A DNA stretch of 64,000 bases from Xiphophorus maculatus. Lineage: Eukaryota > Chordata > Actinopteri > Cyprinodontiformes > Poeciliidae. The notes beneath the pieces were generated by a model that saw only the letters and a list, made by a program, of their open reading frames with translations, did not search any database and had not been told where the DNA came from. The translations under genes and the position numbers were made by a program. The DNA lies in contig NC_036453.1 of NCBI RefSeq assembly GCF_002775205.1, positions 3,995,103 through 4,059,102 of the forward strand, given 5' to 3'. This document shows positions 43,911 to 56,064 of the stretch, one piece after another; the stretch's first letter is position 1, and each line of letters opens with the position of its first letter.

Positions 43911-46900
43911 ATGCTGAACATGTGGAAAGTCAGGGAGCTGGTGGACAAAGCGTGAGTACCAACCGAGATGGAGGCGCAGAGCTAACCCGCTAAGTGGCCC
44001 GTGAGCTAACCGGTGATTGAGCGGCTCTTACCGGGCAGCATCATTAACTTTTATCGCTGATGGAGGAAAGAATACGGGCCTTCAGCTGTTAGCTTTGACC
44101 ACTTGGCAAACTGCCAACCTTGTCCCATAAATTAATATGTCGTGGCGTTTTCATTGTTATCTGTTATGGCATCATTGTAAAGTGAGAGTGTGTTTGTGGC
44201 TTTCAGTTAGCTAATTCGGCTATAAGCAGGTCAGGTGTTGTTATCCCTCAGAGTGCTGCTGCAGCAGACTTAACAGCCTAGCTGTCCCACCCTGGTGATG
44301 CTCACCATCTCCATGTCCGTCCAGCACATTGCACACCTCCAACAGGAAGGAGGCTGATTGATAATGACGGACATATAACCCGCTAAGCATGTTGTATTAT
44401 CAACATTCACATTGTCCCGTTGAGGCCCACAGCAACGTAGCATGCTGGCAAACAAACACACACTTTAGTAGGACATGTGTGCCTCTTAACACATGCATTG
44501 TGTTTTTTATGCCTCTGTGGTATGGGTTTATGAACGTAGTTATTACAGTGTAACCATGCAGGAGGAAGAAAATCTTCCTGTACTCTTTGTTCCTGCAGCT
44601 GCATGCACTAACTTTGGCTGAGTAAAACCAAAACTAACCCAAAAGTGTAGGTGCAACTGCTAATGAGGTTTCTTCAACTCTGTTTCTGATGCATGACATG
44701 TGGATGTCTACTGCCATTTAGTTTGTGACTCTTACTGCTCAAGCTAGTGTAAAAGAGTGGCATTAAGACCAATAACAATAAGTAGTACGTCTTTAAACTA
44801 GGTTTGGAGTCCAAATAAATCCAAATTTCTTTTCCGTAATTTTATAAAATTTATTTACATCCATGTTTGTAGATTTATAACATATTTCTGCAAGCTGCGA
44901 TGCTAACTGTTAGCTTTTACAGAGGATTATTATAATGTTTTGAAAATGGATTCATAAGAAAGTATAAATACATTGCTGCACAATATCAAGAATACATGTC
45001 ATTGTGATGGTACAACAAATATTTTTTTAGAAAGCAACAAAGTAGTGTATGTATTTGGTAAACTTGCAACTAAGCCTGTTGCAATAAGCAATAAATCAAT
45101 CACATTATAATTTCCATTTGCATGATTTATTGTTTTTCTCTTTCTACCAAAACCTGGATGGCAAAGGTTTTCAGTATGGTGCATCGTTTTTTTTTGAAGG
45201 AGAATTTTCTTTACAGAAACTTCATAATTCATTTTATTTGTTGTTTTGTTTATTTATTTGGGGTATTTAAAACATTGTTTATTAATCTTTGAGAATGTGT
45301 TCTTGCGTTATTATGCCATCACCACTTTGTTACTTGAAAATGTTCTCAAAACAACAACATTATCGTTTATCGCAATAACTTTTGGGACAATTTATCATCC
45401 AGCAGAATCAGTTATCGTGACATGCCTATTGCTACTGAACGTAAAGACAAAAAGTACTAAATGGAGTTAATATTAAGACCAGAAATGGAAGAATACAGAT
45501 GAGGGAGTAGATGAAGCAGCACAGAGCTTGAAATGGAGTAATAAACAACAGCTTCCATCAGCTGTTGGTTGTGGCTGGCTGAGCATGATGAATACACTCC
45601 ATTATTGATCTCCCTCCATAGAACTGGCAGCACAGGCATTTTTTTCCCAGTATATTAAGAGTCACGCTTATATAAAGCTTTTTGCTTTCTGCAATGGCTG
45701 ATTATAACAGTTAAAAGTGGCTGCTGCCTGGGATAAATCATTGATCATTGTTGGTTTTATCTTGCTGGGAGTTTGGCAGGTTTCAGAGAACAAAGAGATG
45801 GGGAGTAAGGAATGAAAAGAAAGGGACTGCTTACTGTGAACAAGCACTGAAAGAGAAATGATAGGAGTTATTTTAAACTGATCATTCTAGGATTAAATTG
45901 TTACCTGAATTAGCTTTGCGTATGAAGGGATTGGCTTTGTATGTACAGGAAAACAGAGAGTAGAAAGTGAAGTGCAGGAACAAAGAAGACAGGAAACAGC
46001 ATACCTGTGTTCACCTCCCTTTGATGTACAGACTTCCTCTTTTCCCTCTTTGTGCCTCAGAAAGCTTCTGCCTCTTTGCCCACATCTGTTATCTGATAAA
46101 CAGTTCAGCAGCACAAAGGCTTTTCCAAAGTGTATTTGTTATTCAGCGAAGCAGGATTCTGTCGGTCCTCAGACAAAAAGCTATTTTCCACCATTTATAA
46201 TTTGTGGTTTTGTGTTCTGAATGAGTTGTTGTAATAAGCTAGTAAATAAATTTTATTTGTAAAGATGAAACTCACCAGGTGCTTCACAGTAAAATAACAT
46301 GAAATATGTACAAATTCAGTTTTTTGCTCATTCTTCTGTTGAAGTATTTTTGCTTATCTTTCCATGTTAAGGCAAATAAACTGTCATGCATACAAGTTTT
46401 ATAGTCATACTGGTGATTTTAACAAGAATAAATGTTTGTGTCAACAGCACTAATGTGGTGATGAACTACTCAGAGATAGAGTCTAAGGTTAGAGAAGCTA
46501 CCAACGATGACCCCTGGGGGCCCTCTGGACAACTAATGGGAGAGATAGCCAAGTAGGTGTAAGAACACGCACACACACACACACACCACACACACACATG
46601 GCCATGAGATGTGATCTGTTTTACTCATGGATGCCAGCAGAATGACCATAAATGTGTGTGTATGTTTATAGAGCTACGTTTATGTATGAGCAGTTCCCAG
46701 AGGTGATGAACATGCTGTGGTCCAGGATGCTGAAGGATAATAAGAAAAACTGGAGAAGAGTGTACAAGGTAGGACTGCCACACATCGGATCTGTGTTCCC
46801 TGACGTCCGCTCTGGGTTTATTTAAGCAGGGTTAGAGGTTTCTTTGCTTGACGTCAGGCCTACATATGGCTTCCAATGTCTTTCACATGAGGGACCGTGA

Positions 46901-49900
46901 CCAGGCCCAGTTTCCTTCTGTCTGTATTTCATTTTTTTAGGTTAAATTTTCTTTTTACATTTGTGTGTTGCATCTCAGGATCTTGACTAGTCGTTCTTGA
47001 TTGGGTCTCATGTGTCGTTGAAGTTATGAATAACTTTTTTTTATTGTATTTGACGGTTTGCAGTCAATGTTGAGCTGGTTCCCCCTGCTTGTGGGTGAGA
47101 GACTATTTTACAATCTTTTTGCGAGACTGCACTGCAGTTTTATCCTGCTCCAGAAATGAAATTATTTCCTGCAGTTTGAGTTGCAGGAGGGTTGGATAAG
47201 GAGCAACACTGATCTAAAACCAAACTACATCTCCCAGGTTCTATTATAATCTGTTCAGACATGGCTGGATACAGCAATTTGAAAAGCCTAATTACAGTGT
47301 GAATGACTTTCACTAAGCCTGACCTTACTTCACTCTTATTACTTCAACTTTTTTTAATCACCTTAAAACAAAACTACTACAGCAGGTGTCACATCATGTA
47401 TTTTGTAAAACCTGCAGAATTTCTCTCACTGTTTTTGTCCATCACTTGCAGTAAAGAGAAAGAATCATAATTTAATCAGCAACACAAAATGTTGCACCTC
47501 TGTAAGCCAGGCTTCTTGCGTACATTTTTTAAACCAGCTCCTCTTTTTTTATCATATCTATGAAATGATCACAGAAGCTCAGAGGAATAATGTTGTTCTT
47601 TAAAGTCATGCTGCAGCTGTTGTAAAATTACCTTTTGAGTGTTAGAAAAATGAAACCTCGGTCTCTCAAGTCAAGTTTGTTTGTGTGGCACATTTCAGCA
47701 ACGAGGCAGTTCAAAGTGCTTCACTCCATTAAAACATAATACAGTAATCATTAAAGAAACAAGCAGTAAATATTACATTTTGTCAAATGCCATCATCAAA
47801 ACCATCAGGCAAATATACTGTACATCCAATGTAATATTTAGCATTGATTTAAAGGAACTCAGTGTTTTAGCTGTTTTGCAGTTTTCTAGAAGTTTGTTCC
47901 AGATTTGTGGTGCATAGAAGCTGAATGCTGCTTCTCCACTTTTGGTTCTGGGTCACCTACCTGCCCATTTGAGCAGTTTGAATTTCTTCACGCTTCTCTG
48001 CGGCTGGGAGCCTCAGTTTGTCTTTTCTTTCTAACACACTGCAGAGACCATCAACTTTATGGCTAAATTAATTTTATGTGAAGGGGATCTTAGCAAAGAG
48101 AAAGTGCTGAAATCTTTTAGCAAGCAGTTTAAAGGATCAAAGACTTTAAAGCATTACGACTTATGAAGTGAAAAAAAAGTTTAATTTTTTTTACACACCT
48201 GAGCAGTGGGAGCCAAAATCAGCCAAGCCGTGAATCTGGGTTGTTTCTCTCTTTGGCTAATACCCACGTCTCTCCTTCAGGCCTTACTCTTGCTTGCCTA
48301 TCTGATCAGGAACGGCTCTGAGAGAGTCGTCACCAGTGCCAGAGAACACATCTATGACCTGCGATCTCTAGAAAACTATCATTTTATAGGTGAGTCTCTC
48401 TCTTTGCAATTTTTAAGCTTTTCTTTTTGTTTATCTTGTGTTGAAAATTCAATACTAGCATTTATCCAAGCATTTGGATAAAGGTATTTCAAGGTTTCCC
48501 CCAGATTACTTGCTAAGCCCGGTGGTTGGGCACTAGGGCTGTCATTCATCCAGCGGCCCGTCGTGTTTTTGAGTTAAATGTTTAAAGTTAACAGGAAATT
48601 TGAAAATCCATCCATTTTCTGTACATCCTTGTCCCTAGTGGGGTCAGGAGGGGTGCTGGTGCCTATCTCCAGCAAATGTTTCAGGCGAGAGGCGGTGTAC
48701 ACCCTGGACAGGTCGCCAGTCTGTCGCAGGGCAACACAGAGACAAACAACCATGCACACACACACTCACACCTAGGGAGAATTTAGAGAGACCAATTAAC
48801 CTGACAGTCATGTTTTTGGACTTTGGGAGGAAGCCAGAGTGCCCAGAGAGAACCCACGCATGCACAGGGAGAACATGCAAACTCCAGGCCGGGAATCAAG
48901 CCCAGGACCTTCCTGCAGTTGGTCTGGGCAACTGCAGGAAGCACTGTTGGTAGCACTGTTGCAAGGCAACAGTGCTACCAACTGCGCCACTGTGCAGCCC
49001 TGAAATTTGAAAATATCATTGGATAATTATGTGTTATTGAAAAATTGGGAGATTAATACCTGAACACCAACTATAAAGTCTTAAAAATTGCAAACATTTT
49101 AAAAAGACTTAAAAAATAAGCAATGCTTAACCTGGTGAGGGCACAAGTAAAGTCTGGTGGCCCGCCAGGCTTATAATGCACTGAAGGAAACCTTGTGTTT
49201 TGTCTTTGAATAAAGAGCAGTAAATGGTTTTGTAGGTTTGTGTCTGTGACTGTATCGGTTGGGTTTATCTACAGATGAGAATGGGAAGGATCAAGGTATA
49301 AACGTGCGTCAGAAGGTGAAGGAGATGGTGGAGTTCATCCAGGATGATGACAGACTGAGAGAGGAGAGAAAGAAAGCAAAGAAGAACAAGGATAAATATA
49401 TTGGAGTCTCCTCTGACAGTATGGGCGGTGGAGGTGGCAGCTTTAAGAACTGTAAGTAGCTCACAGCGTTCATCTGACAGCTTGAGTGGATTAAAATGAA
49501 AATACAATCCCTCCTGGGGAACCTCAGGAATATATTTTCTACAGCAAATGTAGCATGCTTTTTACTTATCCCTAAAGGCATAATTCTATAAGCGAGTAAA
49601 TTACTGCACTGGTTTATTATTTTCAAATATAAAATTAGGTCGGTAACTGCTAAAAATGGAAAGTCATTAAAGAATGTTTCTGACCTTTTGTTTTCTGCAA
49701 AAGTATTTACAAACTTGGAGAAAATATTTAATCACTTTCTGCAGCTCTGACCTCTTTATTGCTGTTACATTTTAAATCGTTCATGGTATAAAAAGTATGT
49801 AGTTAAAATAAGGGCTTAAACTGCCAGATTTGTTTATGCTGAATCTCTGTTTTTGATCTTTTTTCTTCCAGCGAATGAATTGGATCGGAATAAGTGGGAT

Positions 49901-52900
49901 GAGGACTGGGACAAGAGCAGAGGAGCTTTCCCTTTCAGCGAGAAGCTCGGAGAGATCAGTGACAAGATAGGCAGCACCATCGACGACACACTCAACAAGT
50001 TCAGAAAGAAGGAGCGAGACGACTCGCCTGACCGGATTAGGTAAACGGACACACCACTCCAACAGCAGGAACGATCATGAATCATATTCAAATTATTTCC
50101 TGCATGTGGATCCATTGTGGTTCAACTTAAAATCAAAAATATATGGGGAGGGGGGGGAATTGCAAAATTCTAACTAGCAGTTAACTGAAGTAAATTTTGA
50201 TTCAGTTTAATCAATCAAATTTTATTTATATAGCACATTTCAGCAGCAAGGCATTTCAAAGTGCTTTACATCATGTCAAACACAGAAACACAATCCATTT
50301 AGTCTTCTGAAGAATTGAAAATAAAGCTCATCTGTCCCTGCAGATTTTTATCTGAGGATCAAAAGGATCTCATTGTTCCAGCGTATCAGTCAGGAGAAGG
50401 ATCTAAAACAATCCACGGCATTGTATTTAGTATAAATTTCAACAAAAATGTTAGATTTCTTCAACAATAATGCAAAGACAGTATAAAAAGAGTAAAGGAG
50501 ACCTTCAATAGATTTATAGTAACACTGAAGGAGCAATATTACAATATGTTGTACTTATATATCTGGGCTGATACATAGGATCACAAGACAGACACTAGAG
50601 GTGGCTAAAATCCTTCAAAACCTTGTGGGATGATATTTTATGTTTTGCTAAAAGTGCATAAAATCAAAACCAAACCAGCACCATACCATGTTGCACGACA
50701 GATGTACCAATATATTTAATCTCTGTTTTAAGGAGATTAATTGCAGAGAAAACCAGTTAAACAGAGATCCGAACCCTTCAGACTTCCATAAAGACACAGC
50801 AGATCAACCTTTGCATAATCCCCTGAGCTCTGTTGCGTCCCTTATCTGGTTGCCATAGTGACAACGAGGAGGAGAAAGGATCAAGAAACGGGAGGCAGGA
50901 GACGATCGAATTTAAAGACGAGGAGGAAACGGTCACGACGAAGAGCATCCAGATCACACAAGCGACAGAAACCACGACCACCACCACAAGGAAGCGCAGC
51001 GGGGCGGCGAGCAGCAAGACGCTGGACCTGGGGGCTGCAGCACACTACACCGGAGACAAGAGCCCAGAGGAAAAGGTACTCACACTCACCGTTTCTACGG
51101 TGACAGTCATCTTCACCTCTGAAGGTTTAATTGCTGCGTCTCACTCCTTAGTCGTCGGCGAAGCAGACTTCCAGCGGTGGACTGGCTGACCTGCTGGTGA
51201 TTGACCCTTCAAACAACGAGAGCACAGCGGCGGGTAACCACACACACACTCCTCTCTTACACTATCCAAACACACTTCTGTGTCCTCTGGTAAGTTTGTG
51301 TTTGCCTTCACTCACCCAGCAGGGACTTCAGACCTCATAGGGGGCTTTGCTGACTTCTCCTCACCTGCAGCCTCTGCCAGCCTCCCCACCTCCACCGGTA
51401 AACGGCTTCCCTCACTGCTCCTTTAAAACGTTCATTATGCCTTTAAAATAAAGAGGATTAGTTAGCAATCAGACATTTTAACACATCAAATACAAATTTA
51501 AGAAATATATCAGTTTGTCAGGTTGTCTACCTGTGCCTAAGTGAATCCATTAGGCTTAGAAACATGGTTCAAACACAGGCTGAGTGAGTATTGAATTTAA
51601 TCCAAGGATTTCCCTAAAATACAAAAAAAAATAGAAAGTATTATATTTGTATTTACAGACATTATGTTGTCTGAAGGCTGTCATTTCTTCCTTATTCTTT
51701 TTATTAATTTTCCTTCCTTTCAACTTTTTTACAGTTAATTATTGATGGTTTTACCTGTGAGAGGTCAAATTACTTCGTATTACTCAGAGGTGGGCAGAGT
51801 ACCCAAAAATTATGCTCAAGTAAGAGTAGCAGTACTTCAACATATTTTTACTCAAGTAAAAGAAAAAAGTATTTAGTAAAAAGTCTACTCAGGTACTGAG
51901 TAAGTGATCAAATTATGAATAATTTCTAAATGTAACTAGTTGCTTCCCAGCTCTGGTATTACTTAACCATACTTTTTTTTGACCAGCTGCTGCCTCTTCC
52001 AATGGAAACGGGGAATTTGGGGACTGGAGCTCCTTTTCAGGAAATCCTCCCGCTCCATCTAGCTCCGGTCCTTCGCAGACGGTTACCAACCTGTTTGGCA
52101 GTGGACCGTCACCGCCGCCGCCGCCGGCTTCAAACCCGTCCTCCGTCCCCCCATCTGCTGAACTCTTTGACCTGATGAGCGGAGTCAGCCATCAGCCAAC
52201 CAATCCGCACACGACGCTCAGTGCTTCCCAGAGCATGACCTTCTCTCTTGGAGGGGTGACGCCGGGAGGATCCGTTGCCATGCCTACGATGCCACACTCC
52301 CGCTCTCAACAGGTATCAAAGGAAATATGAATTTGTTAAGTATTTTGAAAAAATGTTACATTATTGATTGCTAATATTGTTGAAAAAAATAGTCTAACGT
52401 ATTTTCTGCATTACAGGGCGCACTGTTACATAATTATATATTTTCGATCTTTTTCAAATATGAAGCGCACCAGACTACAAGGCACATTAAACGAAACAAA
52501 ACAGTCAGATAAGTCCGTCAGTCAGTCAAAGCACATTACGTATTACTCCTGACGACAGTAGTCATAATGTAATGTAAAACATTTTGACAGAGTGACGTGT
52601 GCCACATAAGATCGCTTCACGGTCAGTAAGCACAACCAAAATTAAGCCCTTTAATTCACTAGATGGGACAGCTTTACTCCACAACAATATATATATAATA
52701 TATATATAGGCGCAGTGTCATTTTTTGATAAAATTAAAGGCTTTTAACTGCACCGTATAGTCCGGAATATAAGGCAGATTATTCTAGACCTAAATTTTAG
52801 AATTACGGTAGGTCTTGTATTGGCAAAATGTATTTGCTTAAAAGATTTGCTGCTACACAGTATAATTTTGTTGCTGCACCTCTTACTTCATCTCTCAAGT

Positions 52901-54064
52901 TTTAATAAAAACCATAACCCATGAATAAATCAGACAAATTTGTTTCAGAATTTGGTGGCCATGGTGTCCCAGCAGCCAATGGGATCGCAGCAAAAGGCTG
53001 GAATTGGAAGTCAGGGGTCATTAGGGTCAACTTGGTCCGACCCGTCCGTCAATATCAGCCTGGACTTCCTGTCAGCCGGACTCAACCACACAAAGACACC
53101 ACCAACTCTGAACAATATAATCCAGCAACAAGGTAATGTCCTTTAGTGAGCTTTTTATCTGTTTAACACAAACAAATTGGACTTCCTGAAACGTATTATA
53201 GTGCTTTGCAAAAGTATGTATATACCTTGAACCTTTTCGCATGTTGAAAACCTCAAACTTCAGTGTATTTTATTGGGATTTTAACTTTGTGATTAATTAA
53301 CGTAATGTAGAACATAAAGGTAAAGTTAGGCACATCAAAATATATTCTTCTGGACGATAAATTTCCCAGAAGTTATTGCGACAAATGATAATATTGTTAT
53401 TTTGAAACAATTTCCAAGTCCTTTGAGAGCATTCTCTTTTCTTGCTTATTTTCATTGGTCTGTCTCACAAAATACATATATTTTGTCGTTGTGCCATATT
53501 CAAATATGAAAAGGGTCAAGATGTATGAATACTTTTGCAAGGCACTGGATTACCTCTGTAAACTCTTCAAAATATTCAAAGGAACAATACATACATAGCT
53601 TGGCTATAGCTTGTATATACACACAGTAAACCACAAGCAAGGTGGAATCAGATTTGTACCTGTGTGTGTGTGTGTGTGTTTGGACAGGAGTGCCTCCGGT
53701 CAGCCTGTTGGCTCAGAGTTTTGGAGGACTAACCCTCAGCTCACCACCTCATGTGGCTCCCATCAGACCGCCAGCCAATCCCATCATGGCCGGCGGCGCC
53801 ATGGCGATGGGCATGCCTGCTTCCCTTGGCGTGGGCATGCCACCCTCGATGGCCACCGGCCTGCAGAGTGGAATTCCTGTGAACCAAGGGATGATGGGAA
53901 TGAACATGAGCATGAATATGGGCATGGCCGCCCCGGTGATGATGGGTGGCATGGCAGGGATGGGGGTGCCAGGAGTGGGAATGGGCCTGAGCCACTCCAT
54001 CAGCCCCGCCGTGGTCCCACCCAAACAAGATGCCTTTGCTAACTTTGGCAGCTTTGGGAAATGA
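43911..54064 (+). CDS. clint1: clathrin interactor 1 (epsinR / enthoprotin)
   Basis: A clathrin adaptor accessory protein of the trans-Golgi network and endosomes; its ENTH domain binds PI4P and SNAREs such as Vti1b. Twelve exons: 43911-43951, 46448-46552, 46672-46768, 48281-48389, 49275-49451, 49872-50040, 50859-51075, 51152-51233, 51323-51397, 51987-52312, 52949-53132 and 53688-54064; 652 residues (human 625). The start MLNMWKVRELVDKA and the ENTH domain (about 15-150) are almost identical to human, e.g. EATNDDPWGPSGQLMGEIAK and LLLLAYLIRNGSERVVTSAR. Downstream are AP-1 ear and clathrin-type motifs (GFADFSS, FGDWSSF, ELFDLMSG), the STWSDPSVNISLDFL block and the Met/Gly-rich tail ending KQDAFANFGSFGK. 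Exon 9 has a tandem CAGCAG acceptor; the exon 12 acceptor follows a TG run. A CCG run encodes five prolines in exon 10. Intact. Confidence 0.95.
45067..45432. mobile_element. unclassified dispersed element, copy 3, in clint1 intron 1
   Basis: Begins AAGCCTGTTGCAATAAGCAA then TAAATCAATCA and ends TCGTTTATCGCAATAACTTT, GGGACAATTTATCATCC and TTATCGTGACATGCCT. The two ends are imperfect inverted repeats (AGGC, TGT and ATAA core). It is the most complete copy of the family also at 20150, 23384 and 53335. Confidence 0.5.
46566..46599. repeat. CA dinucleotide microsatellite in clint1 intron 2
   Basis: CA units with one CACC interruption, just after the exon 2 donor at 46553. Confidence 0.9.
47655..47960. 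repeat. dispersed repeat (GCACATTTCAGCAAC family), copy 1
   Basis: Contains GGCACATTTCAGCAACGAGG, CAGTTCAAAGTGCTTCAC, then AGTTTTCTAGAAGTTTGTTC and CATAGAAGCTGAATGCTGCT. A second member of this family is at 50205-50420. Common in fish; class not assigned. Confidence 0.55.
48596..48999 (-). mobile_element. V-SINE-like retroposon (tRNA head, conserved centre, L2-type tail)
   Basis: On the minus strand it starts GGCTGCACAGTGGCGCAGTT (tRNA A box), has a B-box-like GGGCTTGATTCCC, the conserved centre GCATGCGTGGGTTCTCTCTG, and a tail with GACTGGCGACCTGTCCAGGG, ending CAGAAAATGGATGGAT-like sequence. Near its head two perfect hairpins are inserted (48909-48941 and 48946-48982). It lies in clint1 intron 4. 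Confidence 0.75.
50205..50420. repeat. dispersed repeat (GCACATTTCAGCAAC family), copy 2
   Basis: Starts AATCAATCAAATTTTATTTA, TATAGCACATTTCAGCAGCA and AGGCATTTCAAAGTGCTTTA; related to 47655-47960. In clint1 intron 6. Confidence 0.55.
51786..51958. mobile_element. hAT-like MITE in clint1 intron 9
   Basis: Left end AGAGGTGGGCAGAGTACCC with repeated ACTCAAGTAA motifs, right end TTCCCAGCTCTGG; together a degenerate CAGAGSTGGG inverted pair. Non-coding. Confidence 0.55.
52398..52815. mobile_element. MITE with ACGGTATTTTCTGCATTA-type ends in clint1 intron 10
   Basis: Begins ACGTATTTTCTGCATTACAG then GGCGCACTG and ends CACCGTATAGTCCGGAATAT, AAGGCAGATT and AATTACGGTA. Ends are imperfect inverted repeats of a common fish element. 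An AT dinucleotide run lies inside at about 52688-52708. Confidence 0.5.
53199..53547. mobile_element. Tc1/mariner-like MITE with about 34-bp inverted ends, carrying a nested insertion
   Basis: Left end AGTGCTTTGCAAAAGTATGT and right end (reversed) CAGTGCCTTGCAAAAGTATT, continuing to ACCTTGAACC and ATCTTGACC. Inside is the consensus phrase TCAGTGTATTTTATTGGGAT. A piece of the unclassified dispersed family (CTGGACGATAAATTTCCCAG and GTTATTGCGACAAATGATAA) is inserted at about 53335-53425. Confidence 0.65.
53661..53680. repeat. TG microsatellite at the clint1 exon 12 acceptor
   Basis: A TG run ends eight bases before the acceptor GGACAG|GAG at 53688 and replaces a normal pyrimidine tract. Confidence 0.85.
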
Positions 54065-55667
54065 AGGTTTGCAGTCAAGTGCGTGTGTGTGTTTGTGAAT
54101 GAGGGGGTGAGCATGAATGTGTGAAACTGCGATTAAGCAAACTGCAGAAGGACTTTGCAGTACTTGAAGACAAACCTTGCATGTTTCACTGTCTGCTTCT
54201 GGGCTTTGGTGAGCTGGCGCCGGTGATTGTTCGCCATCGGTTCTCACCGATTCTCCGCAGAAGAAAGCAGAGGTGGAGCGACCGTGTCGGTACATAACCA
54301 TCATTACTTCCCTTTACTGGAAAAATCATTGTCTTCACGAGTTTTTATACAACCATACGTTATCCTCCATCGTTCAGTTTTTTCTGCACAAAGAATTCAG
54401 TTTAGCTAAAATGGCACTGAGGCCTTAATTTTGCATTGTACATGAGAAGGTAATTTTTTTAAAATCTGAATTTAACTTTAAAATTTAAGCCATTCCATTT
54501 TTACTCCGACTTTGCAAAGCCCTTTTCAGACAGGAATCAAAACAGTCTGCTTCTATTTGCTCTTCTGTTTCACACCAAACAGCTTCATTCATGCTGATTT
54601 GTTTATATGAGCTAGTCATGTAAAATTGGCTATTGGTGTCTGCAGGTCAAAAAATAAAACGTCTTTTGGTGCCTGCATTCATTTCGTACCTGTAAACAAA
54701 CCATTGTTTACCTGTGTACTTCACTTAGTTTTCATTGTAGTAAAGTATTTTCATAAATTATAAGCATAAGAGGTAATTAAAATTCTCAATCATTAGAAAT
54801 AATTTAATTAATTTGGATATTATTTGAAAACTTCTTGTCTAACTCTATTTGGATTTTTTTTTGTTGCTAAAATAAGAAATTATGACCTATGGTTGAACCA
54901 AATTAACTAATAATGGTCTCTTGTTGGTACATATTGCTTCATTGGAGTTATGTGAACACATTTCTTCACTGTAGATCATGAAAATTACATGCAATTGGCA
55001 GTTTTCAAAGTGGATAACAGGATGTTTTGTATCTAAAAGGTGGATGACTCGACAACAACTACAAAGGTCAGAAATGGTGAAGGGCTGAAATGATCAGCAC
55101 CTATAATTACTACATTCACTCCTTCACCAAGCTGAAACCTGAAAAAGGTTTCACACTCATGTACTTGAAGCATGGAATATGTTTATTTGTAATTTTAGAT
55201 AAGAATTTCCTTGAATTATGGAGCTAAATATTCGTAAAAATACTAAAATGTGCAAATTTTAATTCTTCTTCATACCACTACCAAGTATTTTGGTTCTAAA
55301 CTACAAAAGGTATGAATTGGTGAATTATTAAGTTAATTTACAGTTTGCTCTTAACTCAGCTATAAAATATATCAAGTCCTACATAAAATTGTAAAAAAAA
55401 TTTTAAAAGAAATAGTCTGAAAGCAGAAACCTTAGCACCAGTCCCTAAGCTGTTTTAAAACTTGTGTGCTGAAGGAAAAAATATTTAGATGCTGCATCTT
55501 ATAGTTATAAAGAAATCCGCTAATTAAAATTTTAATGATGATTTCGATTATTAAAATGATGATGGGATCTAAAACCATCAGGAGGAATTTTCCTGCTTGT
55601 GTTTTGCCAGATTAAAGTAAATTTCTACTGTTTCTGTCTGAAAGGGGCTTTTGAACACCCTGGGCCG

Positions 55668-55681
55668 CCAGCAGGGGGCAG
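55668..55681 (+). promoter_or_regulatory. CTCF-like motif downstream of clint1
   Basis: CCAGCAGGGGGCAG matches the CTCF core CCASYAGRKGGCRS at all 14 positions. It lies in the clint1-sox30 interval. Motif match only. Confidence 0.55.
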
Positions 55682-55686
55682 AATGA

Positions 55687-56064
55687 ATCCTCCTGAGACC
55701 CAGGCTTTTGTGTGATGTGCATTTTTTATGTCTCCTTACTATTTGGGATTAGTATGACCTAACTTTAGTTGAAATTAAATTTTAGCTTTCTATGTGCTCT
55801 TGAACTATGTCAAAACCAATGCCCTCATATGAGGACAATGGGTCTGTTTTTGCATATACATTTTCTCCTTGTCAGGACCCAATTAGCCTAAAAATTAAAT
55901 TTTAGCTTTCTACAATAAGTGGTTATCTCAAAACCCAATGTCCTCAGATGAGGACATTGGGTCTATCTGTGTGACGATAAGACCATTCAATCAATGTTAT
56001 TATTTACATCTGTGTTTACAAAAATGTAATGTCCTCATATGAGGATGCAGGGTCTCAGGAGGTT
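55687..56064. mobile_element. MITE with CCTCCTGAGACCC ends and repeated CCTCATATGAGG palindromes
   Basis: Ends CCTCCTGAGACCC and GGGTCTCAGGAGG are a perfect 13-bp inverted pair. Inside are three copies of a CCTCATATGAGG or CCTCAGATGAGG palindrome (near 55824, 55940 and 56033) and two copies of AAATTAAATTTTAGCTTTCT. No coding capacity; target duplication not evident. Class not assigned. Confidence 0.65.

Noticed and set aside
53741-54304. 187-codon histidine-rich antisense frame opposite clint1 exon 12
   Set aside because: Mirror of the Met/Gly-rich clint1 tail; no independent support.
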